A DNA stretch of 64,000 bases from Halalkalibaculum roseum (lineage in GTDB: Bacteria > Bacteroidota > Rhodothermia > Balneolales > Balneolaceae), in the NCBI RefSeq assembly GCF_011059145.1, contig NZ_JAALLT010000004.1, forward strand, positions 609,716-673,715, given 5' to 3'. The position numbers and the translations under genes are program-made. Below the pieces are notes generated by a model that did no database searches, was not told the origin of the DNA, and saw only the letters and a list, made by a program, of their open reading frames with translations. Of this stretch, positions 20,798-31,200 are shown piece by piece (the stretch's first letter is position 1; each line of letters begins with the position of its first letter).

Positions 20798-20835
20798 TTC
20801 GTGTTCCAAACTTTGGTTGTACAGACAAATATATA

Positions 20836-21603
20836 ATGGTCAAAATATCATCTTTTAATGTAAACGGTATAAGAGCGGCGCAGCGAAAGGGATTTACGGA
20901 TTGGGTAGCACAAACCGATCCGGATATCATTTGCCTGCAGGAATTGAGAGCCCTTGAACACCAGGTACCAAAGAAGATAAAGAAGTTGCCCTACCATGAA
21001 GCATACCATACGGCCGAGAAAAAAGGCTATTCCGGGGTTGGCATTTTATCCAAAGAAAAGCCAGTAAGAGTGGAAGCCGGCATTGGTGTTGACTGGATCG
21101 ATGAGGAAGGGCGTGTGCTCATGGCTGAATATTCTGACCTCATTGTATTTTCCATCTATGCTCCCAGCGGTACCACGGGAGACGAACGGCAGGACCTAAA
21201 GATGGAATTTCTGGATCACTTCCTGCCCTTTGCCCAGAAATATTTAAGCGGTGACAAGCCGGTAGTCTTCTGCGGCGATTTCAATATCTGTCACACCTCC
21301 ATAGATATCCATAATCCCAAACAGAATAAAAACACTTCCGGCTTTCTACCTGAAGAGAGAGAATGGGTAACCCGCCTGCTGGAGACCGGTTATGAAGATG
21401 TCTACCGACGCCTGCACGAGGGTGAAACCGACCTCTACAGCTGGTGGAGCTACCGGGCTGCCTCGAAAGACAGAAATAAGGGGTGGAGAATCGATTATCA
21501 TATGGGCAGTCCCGAACTACTGGATGCGGCCGAAGATGCTGTTATTGAAATGGAGTGGGACCTCTCCGATCACGCCCCGGTTACAATCACATATAGCCTG
21601 TAA
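20836..21603 (+). CDS. xth: exodeoxyribonuclease III / AP endonuclease
   Basis: DNA repair enzyme that cuts at abasic sites and degrades 3' ends. The endonuclease/exonuclease/phosphatase fold shows all catalytic residues: N8 and N10 in SFNVNGIRAA, E36 in CLQELRAL, the tyrosine of SIYAPSG, D and N in CGDFNICHTSID, and the final SDHAPV with the catalytic aspartate-histidine pair. Length 255 is typical. It stands alone, between tyrS and the MarR gene. Confidence 0.95.
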   Translation: MVKISSFNVNGIRAAQRKGFTDWVAQTDPDIICLQELRALEHQVPKKIKKLPYHEAYHTAEKKGYSGVGILSKEKPVRVEAGIGVDWIDEEGRVLMAEYSDLIVFSIYAPSGTTGDERQDLKMEFLDHFLPFAQKYLSGDKPVVFCGDFNICHTSIDIHNPKQNKNTSGFLPEEREWVTRLLETGYEDVYRRLHEGETDLYSWWSYRAASKDRNKGWRIDYHMGSPELLDAAEDAVIEMEWDLSDHAPVTITYSL

Positions 21604-21676
21604 GCAAGCGCCATTTTCCTGTTTGTTATCTGTAATTTTATTAATTTAATATCAAATTAATAATTCAGCAGAGTCA

Positions 21677-22123
21677 ATGGGTACACACTTCCAGGGAAGC
21701 AAGAAGGAAAAAAGAACGCTCAACGCCTTCATTAAACTAATGCGAGCCACAGAGTCGATCAATAACAGGCTAAATCGACATCTTGCAGAAGCAGATCTTA
21801 CCGTCAGCCAGTTTGGAGTTATGGAAGCCCTTTGGCATTTAGGTCCCCTAAATCAAAAATCCTTAGGGGAAAAATTGCTCAAAAGCGGCGGAAATATCAC
21901 ATTGGTCATTGATAACCTGGAAAAGTGCAATTTCGTCGAGCGGCAACAAGATCCAAGCGACCGTAGAGCCATGCTCATTCATTTAACGGATAAGGGCGAG
22001 AAGTTTATAGAATCCTTTTTCCCAAAGCATCTCGATCATATTAAGGAAGAGTTTTCCGTTCTCACCGAAAAGGAGAAGGAAGAGCTGGCACGCATCTGTA
22101 AGAAACTGGGACTCAAAGAGTAA
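21677..22123 (+). CDS. MarR family transcriptional regulator
   Basis: A 148-residue winged-helix repressor. Helix 1 (LNAFIKLMRATESINNRLNR) and the C-terminal helix form the dimer interface; the reading head is SQFGVMEALWHLGPLNQKSL followed by GGNITLVIDNLEKCNFVERQ and the wing DPSDRRAMLIHLTDKG. These are standard MarR features. Ligand and target are unknown. It sits 73 bp after xth. Confidence 0.92.
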   Translation: MGTHFQGSKKEKRTLNAFIKLMRATESINNRLNRHLAEADLTVSQFGVMEALWHLGPLNQKSLGEKLLKSGGNITLVIDNLEKCNFVERQQDPSDRRAMLIHLTDKGEKFIESFFPKHLDHIKEEFSVLTEKEKEELARICKKLGLKE

Positions 22124-22269
22124 GGCAAAGCTTTAACCCGCTCCTTTTGCCTATTGATGAGCCGTTCCGGTTTGACTCTACACAATAAATCTTGATCAGG
22201 TGGGTTATATATGTGAGTGTTTGACTACTCATTTAGATGTTATATCCCATACTGACTCCGTAAATCCCT

Positions 22270-22310
22270 AAAGGGAATGAGCCTGAACGGTTCATTCCCT
22301 TTTTCTTTTT
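22270..22310 (+). terminator. strong rho-independent terminator
   Basis: AAAGGGAATGA pairs with TCATTCCCTTT, extended inward by GCC with GGT/GG, and runs into TTTTTCTTTTT. The stem is about 15-17 bp long. Confidence 0.9.
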
Positions 22311-22321
22311 CTAAACAGTAA

Positions 22322-22354
22322 AGGTTTAGGAAACTTTGGAAGTTTCCTAAACCT
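22322..22354. repeat. 33-bp palindromic repeat, copy B
   Basis: Arms AGGTTTAGGAAACTT (22322-22336) and AAGTTTCCTAAACCT (22340-22354), exact, with loop TGG. It lies 12 bases after the terminator. Confidence 0.85.
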
Positions 22355-22505
22355 ACAGCTATTTTTTTATTCCATCTCATCAATCACAGGCCGTATAGTT
22401 ATCACCTTTCCCCCTGCCTTTTTAATCCTTTTACAACATATCCTTTTCTATCACTCTCTTGTTTTGCTTAATTGTTATAGCTTAACAAATAAATATTAGG
22501 GACTT

Positions 22506-23759
22506 ATGGTGATGTTTAAAATTCTACGATCCTCTCTGCTACTTGTTTTCACCCTACTCTTTACCTTTACATCCACAAGCGTCGCTCAGCAGTCATCTCA
22601 AACCGTGCTAATCACCAATGCCAATATCATTGACGGTGTGCAGGAAGAAGTAATAACCGATGTCTCGATACTATTGAAAGAAGGAAAAATAGCGGCAATT
22701 CTGGAATCTAATGAACCTGTACCGAGAGCAGATTCAGTGATTGATGCAGGAAACAGGTATGTATTACCCGGACTGATAGATGCTCATACGCATATTTCAA
22801 GCTTAGCTTCGGCAGATCGAGCACTCCATTCCGGTGTCACCACCCTGAGAACCGCAGGGTCTGATTCTTACCACGACATCGCCATCAACAACCTGGTTAT
22901 AAAAGGTAAACTCGCGGGTCCTGAAATTGTCGGTGCGGGCATTTTTGTACAGCCAAACCTTGGGGAGGACCTATTAGCAGATTTACGCTTTGCCGATCTC
23001 TCCAAACCGATAACCACGGAAAAAACCCTTCGGAAACTGGTGCAAATCAATGTAGAAAGAGGTGCAAGGGTCATAAAGACCAGGGCAACCGAAAGGGCAG
23101 GATCTCCTGACACCGATCCGAGAAAACAGGTATACTCTGAGAAGCAGCTCAGCATTATCGTTGATGAGGCTTCAAAACACGGTATCCCCGTAATGGCCCA
23201 CTCTCATGGGGCGGAAGGTTCTGCAGCTGCCGTTGCCGCCGGGGTTAGAAGCATTGAGCACGGGACCTATCTGAAAGAGGAGACCATCCTACAAATGAAA
23301 AAGAAGGGCACCTATCTTGTTCCGACCTACACCACAGTTGTGGACCTGACCGAGCCGGGCGGTGATTACGATCACCCGGTCACAACCATTCGCGGGTTGC
23401 ATATGCTCCCTCGTATGGAACAGATGATCCAGACTGCTATGGAACACGGTGTACCGCTTGTAGCCAGTACCGATTCAGGCTACGGTCCTGAAAGCATTAA
23501 CCGTGTTGCCATGGAAGCCGCCAATTTCGTAGATCTCGGTATGAGCCACTTCGATGCCATTCGCTCATGTACTTCCCTGGCTGCCGAACTGTTGATGGTT
23601 GAAGATCACACAGGAAAAATCGCCGAGGGATACGACGCAGATCTCATTATCGTGGAAAGAAATCCCTTGGATGATATCCGATCCCTGCAGGATGCGGTGG
23701 TCATCATCAGCAACGGGCATATCGTAAAGAATCGCTTGCCCTTTGCACTGGATCACTAG
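22506..23759 (+). CDS. secreted amidohydrolase (imidazolonepropionase/prolidase-like)
   Basis: A 417-residue amidohydrolase with a Sec signal peptide (residues 1-28, ending SVAQQ). The metal-binding site is complete: DAHTH (H94, H96) after VLPGLI, the histidine of PVMAHSHGAEG, HGTY in SIEHGTYLK, and the aspartate of VASTDSGYG. The barrel is flanked by the usual small beta domain (VLITNANIIDG at the start, EGYDADLIIVERNPLDD at the end). Homologues hydrolyse cyclic amides or X-Pro dipeptides; with two carboxypeptidases immediately downstream a role in peptide breakdown in the periplasm is likely. AGGG stands ahead of the ATG. Confidence 0.9.
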   Translation: MVMFKILRSSLLLVFTLLFTFTSTSVAQQSSQTVLITNANIIDGVQEEVITDVSILLKEGKIAAILESNEPVPRADSVIDAGNRYVLPGLIDAHTHISSLASADRALHSGVTTLRTAGSDSYHDIAINNLVIKGKLAGPEIVGAGIFVQPNLGEDLLADLRFADLSKPITTEKTLRKLVQINVERGARVIKTRATERAGSPDTDPRKQVYSEKQLSIIVDEASKHGIPVMAHSHGAEGSAAAVAAGVRSIEHGTYLKEETILQMKKKGTYLVPTYTTVVDLTEPGGDYDHPVTTIRGLHMLPRMEQMIQTAMEHGVPLVASTDSGYGPESINRVAMEAANFVDLGMSHFDAIRSCTSLAAELLMVEDHTGKIAEGYDADLIIVERNPLDDIRSLQDAVVIISNGHIVKNRLPFALDH

Positions 23760-23803
23760 CTCCAAAAGCATTTGTCTTAATACCAATAAAAAATCACTAT
23801 ACA

Positions 23804-26410
23804 ATGAATAAGTATCTGAATGGAGTTCTTTGCCTGACTATAGGGATGATGGTGGGCATTGTATCTGTAAAAGCCCAAACCCCTCCATCCCCCCAAGAGT
23901 TTTTGGGATATGAACTGGGCAGTACTTTTAGCCTTACCCAAAATCTTGAAGCCTATTATGAAGAGCTGGCGAAAAATTCCCCTAGGGTAGAATATCGCAG
24001 TTATGGGAAAAGTGTTCTGGGACGAGACCTTCCCCTGGTGATCGTCGGGAGTGAGCAAAACCTGACTAGGCAATCGGAGATAAAGCAGCATATCAAAAAA
24101 TTGACCAAGGCCACCGAGCCTCTACCCAATAGTGAAGTGGACGCCCTTTCGGCGGAAACCCCTTCCGTGCTATACATCTATGTGCTGGATGCCGCTAACG
24201 AAATGCCGGGTGTTGAAGGATCGATGCAGATAGCTTATGATCTTGCTACCAAAGAGGATCCGGTAACCCAAAATATCAGGGAGAACCTGCTGGTTATCAT
24301 GTCACCCATGCCCAACCCTGATGCTCATGCCAAGAATGTTGAATGGCATCATGTGTACGATATACCGGGTTCATCTGTAGATCCAAACTCGAAACAGAAT
24401 CGTACTCCCTGGGGATTACGCAGTGACGGAAATGCCTGGGGCATAGATATCAATCGTGACTTTACATGGTTTGTAACACCGGAAACTCGCGCCATGGCTG
24501 AAGTCTCTGTTGAGTGGCAGCCACAAACCATGCTTGACCTCCACTGCTGTCCGCCCGTTTTCTTCATGACTCCCACGGGTCCGCCCGATCATCCTATGTG
24601 GCCGGAGGTGAATCGTAAATGGGCCAATCGTTCTGTTGATCTGGCGAAAGAAGAGTTCGGTAAAAAAGGCTACAGCATGTCAAGCGGCATGGATTACGCC
24701 GGTATCACTTACCTTGGCCATGGCATTACCTGGGGCCTCTTGGGTCCCTCGATTTCAGGACAAATGTTTGAGAGCATTGGTGGCAAGCCGGCGGTCAAAA
24801 GATCTGACGGTTCCGTAGCAACCCTCAAGATGGGTATAGACCGGCATATCATCGGTACCTGGTCTGTGATGGAAGCCCTGAGCAATAACAAGCAGGAACT
24901 GCTTAAGGACGCCTATGAGCAATCAATTGCCAGCGCCGAAAAAGCCAGGGATGCCGAAGTGCAGGGTGTAGTGATTCCTGCTTCCGGGCCCGGCGTTGAC
25001 CCGGCAAAGGTAAAGAGACTGCTCGACCGATTAAGCATTCAGGGAATAGAAGTTCAAATGACAACAGAAGCTTTTAGTATAGAGGGGAGTCCGTTTATGG
25101 ATCTTTCTACGACGGCCGACCGCCAATTTCCAAGCGGTGCCTATATTATCGACTTTGTTCAGCCTTACAGCCGCCTGGCACGATCTATACTAGACCCTAC
25201 CCTGAAAACACCGGTCCCGATGGTGGATCCCAGGAATCCCCGTGAAGTTCCCTTTTACGATTCCCAGGTGCAAAATCTGCCACTCCTATTCGGGGTGAAA
25301 GCTTATACGGTCGAGGAAAACATTCCCTCAGTACAAAGCGAACCCTACCAAGGGATTAACCTGGTTTCATCTTCTAGCGGTTCCGACACCGGTAACCCTT
25401 ATGCCTATGTTCTGCCACCCAGTCTCGAAAGCAGCTATAAAGTTGCGGTAAATCTTATGCAGGAAGACTATAAAGTTCGGGTATTTAAGGGTCCTTTCCG
25501 ACATGGGAATCGTATTCTGGAAAAAGGATCGTTCGCGATCATTAGCAGTCGCAATCCGGATGAGCTCCACGAACGTATTGATGAACTCACAGAGCAGTTT
25601 AGTGCAGAGCTGATCAGTATCGATTCACCTATCAATAATAGCGGAGTAGATTTCGGCAATTCGGACCTGGTTGAGCACATTCCGAATCCCCACATAGCAG
25701 TTCTGGCCGATGAGCCTGCCGATTACGGCGATATTTTTGCTGGAATACGCACACTGCTGGATATCGATTTTAACATCACTTTCAGCCCCGTAAGGAAAGA
25801 GATTCTTGAAAACAGGGACTTATCGAAATATACTACCATTGTGTTGCCTACCGGACGCAACTATGAAGGCCGATTAAAGCTGGACAACTTGAAAAAATAT
25901 GTGCAAGAGGGCGGGACCATAATTGCCGCCAAAGAGGCCGGTCTTGCCCTGTCAAAAGATTCAGTGCTTGGCAAAAACATCCATTCCGATGGAAGCGCGG
26001 ATCAAACTTTTGGAACCATCCTTCGGGCGGAATGGCAAACCTATGACTCCCCGCCACCGGGGCAATGGGTAGAGTGGGAGCCTGAGATCAAGGTAGATCG
26101 CCCCTTGCTGTCAGTCGGGTATGGAAAAGAGTTCGCAGCCAGAGGTGCCAATGTTATCCTCTATGAAGTAGAAATGGAAAGTGATGCCAAAGTAATAGCC
26201 CGTTATACTGAAAATACCAACGCTCTTCTGCTGGACGGATTTATGGTTGAAAGCGACAAAGAGAAAATAGCGGGCAGACCTTATGCGATTGACCATCCTG
26301 TAGGGCAAGGCAGGGTTATATACCTGACCGAACCTGTTAATTACAGGGGATACTGGTATGGCACCAACCTACTGTTTCTCAACGCACTGCTTTTCGGTCC
26401 AGCTCTATAA
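23804..26410 (+). CDS. secreted M14 family zinc carboxypeptidase, altered zinc site
   Basis: An 868-residue exported protein (signal peptide residues 1-25, ending SVKAQ) with an N-terminal M14 peptidase domain (about 30-370) and a long C-terminal part with a probable class I glutamine amidotransferase-like fold (IIAAKEAGLALSKDS region near residue 705). NPDAHAKN, DINRDFTWF and LDLHCCPP (H247) are typical of M14. However the zinc motif HxxE reads AANE (A130 to E133), so the first histidine ligand is replaced by alanine. It may be inactive or use metal differently. It follows the amidohydrolase by 44 bp and precedes the next peptidase by 18 bp. Confidence 0.87.
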   Translation: MNKYLNGVLCLTIGMMVGIVSVKAQTPPSPQEFLGYELGSTFSLTQNLEAYYEELAKNSPRVEYRSYGKSVLGRDLPLVIVGSEQNLTRQSEIKQHIKKLTKATEPLPNSEVDALSAETPSVLYIYVLDAANEMPGVEGSMQIAYDLATKEDPVTQNIRENLLVIMSPMPNPDAHAKNVEWHHVYDIPGSSVDPNSKQNRTPWGLRSDGNAWGIDINRDFTWFVTPETRAMAEVSVEWQPQTMLDLHCCPPVFFMTPTGPPDHPMWPEVNRKWANRSVDLAKEEFGKKGYSMSSGMDYAGITYLGHGITWGLLGPSISGQMFESIGGKPAVKRSDGSVATLKMGIDRHIIGTWSVMEALSNNKQELLKDAYEQSIASAEKARDAEVQGVVIPASGPGVDPAKVKRLLDRLSIQGIEVQMTTEAFSIEGSPFMDLSTTADRQFPSGAYIIDFVQPYSRLARSILDPTLKTPVPMVDPRNPREVPFYDSQVQNLPLLFGVKAYTVEENIPSVQSEPYQGINLVSSSSGSDTGNPYAYVLPPSLESSYKVAVNLMQEDYKVRVFKGPFRHGNRILEKGSFAIISSRNPDELHERIDELTEQFSAELISIDSPINNSGVDFGNSDLVEHIPNPHIAVLADEPADYGDIFAGIRTLLDIDFNITFSPVRKEILENRDLSKYTTIVLPTGRNYEGRLKLDNLKKYVQEGGTIIAAKEAGLALSKDSVLGKNIHSDGSADQTFGTILRAEWQTYDSPPPGQWVEWEPEIKVDRPLLSVGYGKEFAARGANVILYEVEMESDAKVIARYTENTNALLLDGFMVESDKEKIAGRPYAIDHPVGQGRVIYLTEPVNYRGYWYGTNLLFLNALLFGPAL

Positions 26411-26428
26411 TTACAAACCAAATACCAT

Positions 26429-28231
26429 ATGAAACAGCTAGCTAATTATTCAATCACTCTATTTCTTACCGCTCTAATAAGCTTAACAGGTTGCATTACC
26501 ACAGTTGCACAAAGCGGTGACTTCAGCGATTACGATTTTCGCTACCATACCTACGATGAAACGGTTACGATGCTTAATGAACTCGCTGAGGAGTATCCTC
26601 AACTTGTTGAACTGTATTCCATTGGCAAAACCGCCACGGGGCAACGAGAGATGTGGATGATAGAGATCACAAACAAGGATACCGGGCCCGCGTCACAAAA
26701 ACCCGGCGCCTACTTTGACGGTAATCAACACGACAATGAAGTGATGGGGGGTGAGGTCGCCACTTTTTTACCCTATTACTTTCTCTCGCAATATGGCGAG
26801 GATGAAGAAATAACCCGCTTGCTCGATTCCCGGGTACTGTATATCCTACCCCTGGCTAATCCTGATGGGGCAGAAGCCTACATCACGGGCGAGGTAGACT
26901 GGGATCCTATGGACATTGATAACGCCGATCGTCTTTATGGACCCGGTGAGAATGGAGATGACGGCCCGGAAGATCTGGACGGGGATGGAGAAATTCTGAA
27001 GATGCGGGTCGAAAACCCGGATGGAGACTGGAAAACCTATGATGCAGATCCCAGAATAATGGTGCGGCGAGAAGAGGGCGATTCAACCGGCACATTTTAT
27101 GATCTTTATGATGAGGGTATTGACAATGACGATGATGGCGAAATCAATAACGATCCGCCTCACACCCGGTTTATCACCAATCGCAATTACCCAGGTCACT
27201 GGTCTTCGGATGATGGCCAGTACCGTGGTGCCGGCGATTACCCCCTCGATGAATTGAACTCCCGAAATATCGTGGAGTTCATCGTACACCGGCCGAATAT
27301 TGCCATGATTGAGTCGTATCATACCACCAGCGGTGTTCACTTGCGTCCTTTTTCAGCTCGCCCCACCGAAGATCTCCCCCGAAAAGATTTACAGGACTAC
27401 ACAGCTATTCTTGGTATGGGTACCGAAATCACGACCTATCCCCAGGCTTCCATCTATCATGAATTTACCACCATTGATCCGGATCTTACACCGGAGGAAC
27501 AACCCGGCACGCGTCACGGTGTTTTTGTTGATTGGGGATACCTGCACCACGGCATATTTTCAACAACTACCGAACTATGGACCATGGAAGACTTTGTCAA
27601 TGAAGTGGGATGGGGAGAGATACCTCGCGACAAACCCCTGTTTGCGATTCCCGGTCGATATCGACGTCCGGATGTGCAAGCGAAAGTGTTGCAGTGGCTG
27701 GATGAACATGAAGGAGATCCAAAGCTAAGCGGACAAAAATATGTAGATTGGAAGACCTACGAACACCCATCGCTTGGTGAGGTTGAGCTGGGAGGATTCA
27801 CCAAATACTGGTTGCGAAATCCGCCGCCCGGGCCATATTTCAAGAAAGTGGCCGTTGACCAGGCTGAGTTTGCCAAGCGGCGCGGCTTGCTGACTCCTTT
27901 AGTGAAGATCCGGGATGTTGAGGTGGAGCGGAAGGGTCAAAATACCTGGAGCGTGCGAGCCCAAATTGTCAATGAAGGATACCTGGATACCTCCATGGAG
28001 CAAGCGCGGTTTATAGGACGAGCCAAACCAGTAGAGCTCTCTTTGGATTCCGGAAACAGTGATGAGCATAGCACTCATGAGTTTCCCTTTTTGAGGGGGA
28101 CACGCGGTTCGGGGTTTGAGAGTTTTTATTACGGAGAGTGGGAAGTTGAAGCTCCGGCTGGCAAGGAAGTGACCATTAAGCTATGGTCCAAAAAAGGAGG
28201 AGAAGATGAAATGAGCGTGGTTTTAAAGTAA
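26429..28231 (+). CDS. M14 family zinc carboxypeptidase, lipoprotein
   Basis: A 600-residue lipoprotein with lipobox LTGC (residues about 19-22), so probably anchored in the outer membrane or periplasm. The zinc ligands are intact: H101 and E104 in QHDNEVMGGE, and H298 in MIESYHTTSG; E382 in TTELWTMED is the likely catalytic glutamate. LANPDGAE and NRNYPGHW are further family motifs. An acidic insert with DDDGEINND near residue 230 resembles a calcium-binding loop. It is the last gene of the amidohydrolase-peptidase row and ends 2 bases before palindrome copy C. Confidence 0.92.
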   Translation: MKQLANYSITLFLTALISLTGCITTVAQSGDFSDYDFRYHTYDETVTMLNELAEEYPQLVELYSIGKTATGQREMWMIEITNKDTGPASQKPGAYFDGNQHDNEVMGGEVATFLPYYFLSQYGEDEEITRLLDSRVLYILPLANPDGAEAYITGEVDWDPMDIDNADRLYGPGENGDDGPEDLDGDGEILKMRVENPDGDWKTYDADPRIMVRREEGDSTGTFYDLYDEGIDNDDDGEINNDPPHTRFITNRNYPGHWSSDDGQYRGAGDYPLDELNSRNIVEFIVHRPNIAMIESYHTTSGVHLRPFSARPTEDLPRKDLQDYTAILGMGTEITTYPQASIYHEFTTIDPDLTPEEQPGTRHGVFVDWGYLHHGIFSTTTELWTMEDFVNEVGWGEIPRDKPLFAIPGRYRRPDVQAKVLQWLDEHEGDPKLSGQKYVDWKTYEHPSLGEVELGGFTKYWLRNPPPGPYFKKVAVDQAEFAKRRGLLTPLVKIRDVEVERKGQNTWSVRAQIVNEGYLDTSMEQARFIGRAKPVELSLDSGNSDEHSTHEFPFLRGTRGSGFESFYYGEWEVEAPAGKEVTIKLWSKKGGEDEMSVVLK

Positions 28232-28232
28232 T

Positions 28233-28265
28233 AGGTTTAGGAAACTTCCGAAGTTTCCTAAACCT
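28233..28265. repeat. 33-bp palindromic repeat, copy C
   Basis: Arms AGGTTTAGGAAACTT (28233-28247) and AAGTTTCCTAAACCT (28251-28265), exact, loop CCG. It is located between two convergent genes and may act as a shared terminator. Confidence 0.85.
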
Positions 28266-28286
28266 TTACCTGAAGTGTGGAAGTTT

Positions 28287-31200
28287 CTATTCCATCTCCG
28301 TAATCACAGCGGGAATATTATTCTCATCGAATATGGCATTGAATGCCGCTACCTCGGTGTTGAGAATTTGCTGCATATCCTGTTTCCGCTTTTCCCATTG
28401 GTCTTTCAGATCAGTGAACCTCTGTTTTGAGCCATCGGTAATAGGCGGCAGGTTGTCATTCATGATTCCATAAAGATAAATAAACTGGGCATTCAGCTTA
28501 TTTGGGAAATTGATGACATCCTGGAAGGTCTCCTGGTCCGGCTGAATCACGCTTTCAATCCAGTCTGTTATCTTGCCGTTTAACTCTTTGCCTTTTTCAG
28601 CTATCATCTCACCGTTTGACCGGTCTTCGGTGACCTTCATCAAGCCTTTCACCTGGTCGCGAATGGATATCATCTGATTCACCGATTCATGGATCTCATC
28701 AATGTGATTGTAGGTTTCAGCCAGCAGTTGCTGTTTTTCGGCCAATCCTTCGTCTGATGGATCGACACGGAGGTCGGCTCTAACCTGAAAATCCTGCTCT
28801 GAGGTTTGCTCGCCAACGGTTAGGCGCGCTGTATAAACTCCCGGATCAACTGTATAACCGGAGGTCCCACCGAAGATGAAAAAGCCGGGTACTGAAGTAA
28901 TATCGGAGGTATTATAATCCCATACCAAGCGGTTTAGCCCTTCTTCGAGAGGCAGCCCCTGAGGCTGGTCTCCTGAACTGTTCTGATGATCATATGGCTC
29001 CTCATTTCCAACAGCATAGGTACGGATAACCTCTTCATTGTCATCGAGTATATCCAGCCTGACTTCTACCTCTGAGGTATCCGGCTTCTCAGCAAAGCTG
29101 TAATAGATCAGAGAACCGTTTGGCGGGTTCTGCCCTTCTGTAAGTCCGTCACCCGGGCTGCCTCCAACCTGGTAACTGAGACCGGGCTTGAATAGGTAGT
29201 TCTCGGCATCCGCTACCTCTTCGCTCAGTTGCTGCACCGGACTCAAGTCATCCAGTATCCAAAAGCCTCTTCCCTGTGTAGCGGCTACCAAATCATTATT
29301 GCGAATCTGAAGATCTGTAATAGGCACAATGGGTAGATTATTCTGGAAAGGCTGCCAGTCATCACCTTCATTAAAGGAAATGTACATGCCCAGCTCGGTA
29401 CCGGCATACAGCAACCCTTCAATCAGTTTATCCTCGCGAACTACTCTCACCCAAGACTCTACTCCTATTCCATCTACAATTCTTTCCCAGCTTTGGCCGT
29501 AATTTTCGGTTTTGTAAATATGCGGGGTAAAGTCATTGAATTTGTACCGGGTGGCAACTGCATATGCTGTGGCGGGATCATGCGGAGAGACTTCTATGGA
29601 ATTGATCATGGCATCTTCAACACCATTGGGTGTCACCTCATCCCAGTTTTCTCCTTCATCTCGAGTTATATGAACCAGCCCGTCATCGGTTCCGACCCAT
29701 ATAGTGCGTTGTTCATGGGGCGACGGCATCACATACATAATCGTATGGTATATTTCACCCCCAGCTGACTCTATGGTAATTGGCCCCCCTCCTTCCTGCA
29801 GGTTCTCAGATACATCCTTGGTGAGATCCGGACTGATCTCTTCCCAGCTTACACCGCGATTAGTGGTCTTGAGAAGGTGGTTGCCGGCATGATAAATGGT
29901 GCCTGGATCATGCGGGGAGGCAACAATCGGTGCATTCCAGTTGAACCGGTATTTATGATCGCTTGGATTGGTACCCAGCCCAAGATACGGATAGGCCATC
30001 ACCATTTTACTCTTTTCCGTTTCATGGTTGTACTCATTGATGATGCCTTGGTAACATCCCCCGTAAACCAGTTTTGGATCATCGGGATCAAAGGCCAGAT
30101 AGGCACTTTCGCAACCCGCCGTTGCATACCAATCCTTCCAGTCGATACCGCCGTCACCGGTACGGCTGGCTATAGCTACCGTGCTATTATCCTGTTGTCC
30201 ACCATATAGATAGTATGGGAATCGATTATCAGTATTTACCCGGTAAAACTGGGCGGTGGGCTGGTTTCTCTGTGTTGACCAAGACTTACCTCCATTATAG
30301 CTCACATTGGCCCCGCCGTCGTTGGAATTAATCATATTGGCGTTATTATGCGGATTGATCCAGAGATCATGATTGTCTCCGTGTGGCACCTCGATACGTG
30401 TTAACGATTCTCCACCATTGGTAGATTTCATGAATGGGGCATTCATAATGTAAACCGTGTTTTCATCTTGTGGATCGGCCTTGACATGCATATAGTACCA
30501 GGCTCGTGCACGGATAACCCTGTCACTGTTGATGAGCTTCCAGGATTTTCCTGCATCATCAGAGCGATAGAGTCCGCCTTCATCTCCTTTGGCTTCCACG
30601 ATGGCAAAAACCCTATCATTATTGGCTCGAGATACAGAAATTCCGATTTTCCCCATAAGGTCGGGGAGTCCGTTGGTCAACTTCTCCCAATTATCGCCCC
30701 CATCCGTTGTTTTCCAGATGCTACTGCCCGGACCTCCGCTGCGAATTTTCCAGGGAAAACGACGATGATCCCAGAAAGCGGCATAAATAATGCGAGGATT
30801 GGTCATATCGACGCTCATGTCACTTGCACCGGTATCTTCATCGATATGCAAAACCAGTTCCCAGTTTTCTCCACCGTCCTTAGAACGGTAAATGCCACGT
30901 TCTTCATTGGCTCCATAAGGACTGCCTTGAGCTGCCACATATACCAATTCAGGATTATCGGGATGTACTTGCACCCTGGAAATCTGCCGCGTGTTTTCCA
31001 GGCCCACGTGTACCCAGGTTTTTCCGGCATCGGTAGATTTATATACCCCGTCACCGTGGGAGGTGGTAACACCACGTACCGGCGATTCCCCCATTCCCAC
31101 ATAGACAACATTGGGATCAGAGGCAGAAACCCCAATGGCCCCTACGGAACCGGTATTGAAAAATCCATCGGAAATATTATTCCATGTCTTTCCGCCATCA

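Larger units (their letters stand above)
22124..22505. other. intergenic region with terminator and palindromic repeat, 382 bp
   Basis: No coding frame. The region contains a strong intrinsic terminator (22270-22310) and copy B of the 33-bp palindrome (22322-22354). The terminator lies about 150 bp past the marR stop, leaving room for a long 3' untranslated region or a small RNA that ends there; no promoter was recognised for the latter. Confidence 0.5.
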
